A stretch of 64,000 nucleotides of DNA from Gottfriedia acidiceleris (lineage in GTDB: Bacteria; Bacillota; Bacilli; Bacillales; Bacillaceae_G): assembly GCF_004138285.1 (NCBI RefSeq), contig NZ_SCFN01000013.1:62001-126000 (forward strand), given 5' to 3'. The notes under the pieces were generated by a model. It ran no database searches, was not told where the DNA came from, and saw nothing but the letters and a program-made list of their open reading frames with translations. Both the position numbers and the translations under genes were made by a program. Each line of letters opens with the position of its first letter. Positions within the stretch are counted from its first letter, which is position 1. Below, in pieces: positions 63,819-64,000 of the stretch.

Positions 63819-64000
63819 TTATTTTTCCTTAGGCAGTGAAATTGCTGTTTCAACTACATAACCATTTTGAAACTTCACAGCAATTGTACCCAAATAAGTG
63901 TCAGTAGGCTGAAGTGTTTCGGTACAAGTAAAATAACGAATATGTACAACTTCCTTCGTATCTTTACTAATCTTTTGACAAGCAAGTAAATTACTTAGTC
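63819..64000 (-). CDS. C-terminal part of an unrecognised protein (truncated by window end)
   Basis: The minus-strand frame is open from the window edge to a TAA at 63819-63821 and gives 59 residues. It contains two cysteines (LLACQK and YFTCTE) and a beta-rich pattern (YLGTIAVKFQNGYVVETAIS). It is too short to assign. No start is visible, so the gene continues past 64000. Confidence rests on the clean open frame and codon pattern. Confidence 0.55.
   Translation of the reverse strand, partial: LSNLLACQKISKDTKEVVHIRYFTCTETLQPTDTYLGTIAVKFQNGYVVETAISLPKEK

Overview
The window looks like chromosome from a low-GC, spore-forming Bacillaceae. Evidence: AT-rich DNA, strong GGAGG-type ribosome sites with frequent TTG/GTG starts, SAM-I and TPP riboswitches of Bacillus type, a minor spore protein gene (sspH), a YjcZ-type sporulation peptide, and a SipW/TasA matrix operon. 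The genus cannot be fixed from sequence alone. I saw no prophage, CRISPR array, transposase, rRNA or tRNA.

Layout. 1-10198: an operon matching, gene for gene, the E. coli ycjMNOPQRST cluster (glucosylglycerate phosphorylase, sugar ABC importer, the three 3-keto-glycoside enzymes, a GH65 phosphorylase), ending in a glycerate kinase. 10324-13047: chromate transporter and D-serine ammonia-lyase. 13363-19128: a persulfide-handling regulon built around CstR, with six ATACCC-N4-GGGTAT operators, sulfurtransferases, a CstB-like dioxygenase and a TauE-type exporter. 19473-26941: an accessory region with a very large, compositionally foreign subtilase, a small secreted protein, a decayed gene end and a structured dispersed repeat. 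27251-31299: SAM-riboswitch methionine importer operon. 31589-35777: miscellaneous genes, MntH, and a 20-21 bp phased repeat array. 36024-41534: matrix operon (DUF4047-like protein, SipW, TasA), then a thermolysin-type protease and an NprR-like regulator. 42173-46127: HssRS-HrtBA haem sensing and efflux. 46294-50351: pyruvate oxidase, and a MerR regulator with an acyl-CoA dehydrogenase. 50514-54983: copper homeostasis (CsoR, CopA, CopZ, lipoprotein). 55317-61475: two TPP-riboswitch thiamine units, tenI-thiO-thiS-thiG-thiF leftward and thiC rightward. 61491-64000: small genes, a GC-rich structured intergenic element, and a Fur-controlled membrane protein.

How the genes work together. The first operon should import a glucosyl compound, phosphorolyse it to glucose-1-phosphate plus glycerate (or glucose), and send glycerate to glycolysis through the kinase. 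The CstR block senses and clears reactive sulfur. The metal and haem blocks (MntH, HssRS-HrtBA, CsoR-CopAZ, Fur-box gene) each carry a recognisable operator. The subtilase and the small secreted protein share promoter architecture and lie among copies of the same structured repeat, so they may form one accessory unit.
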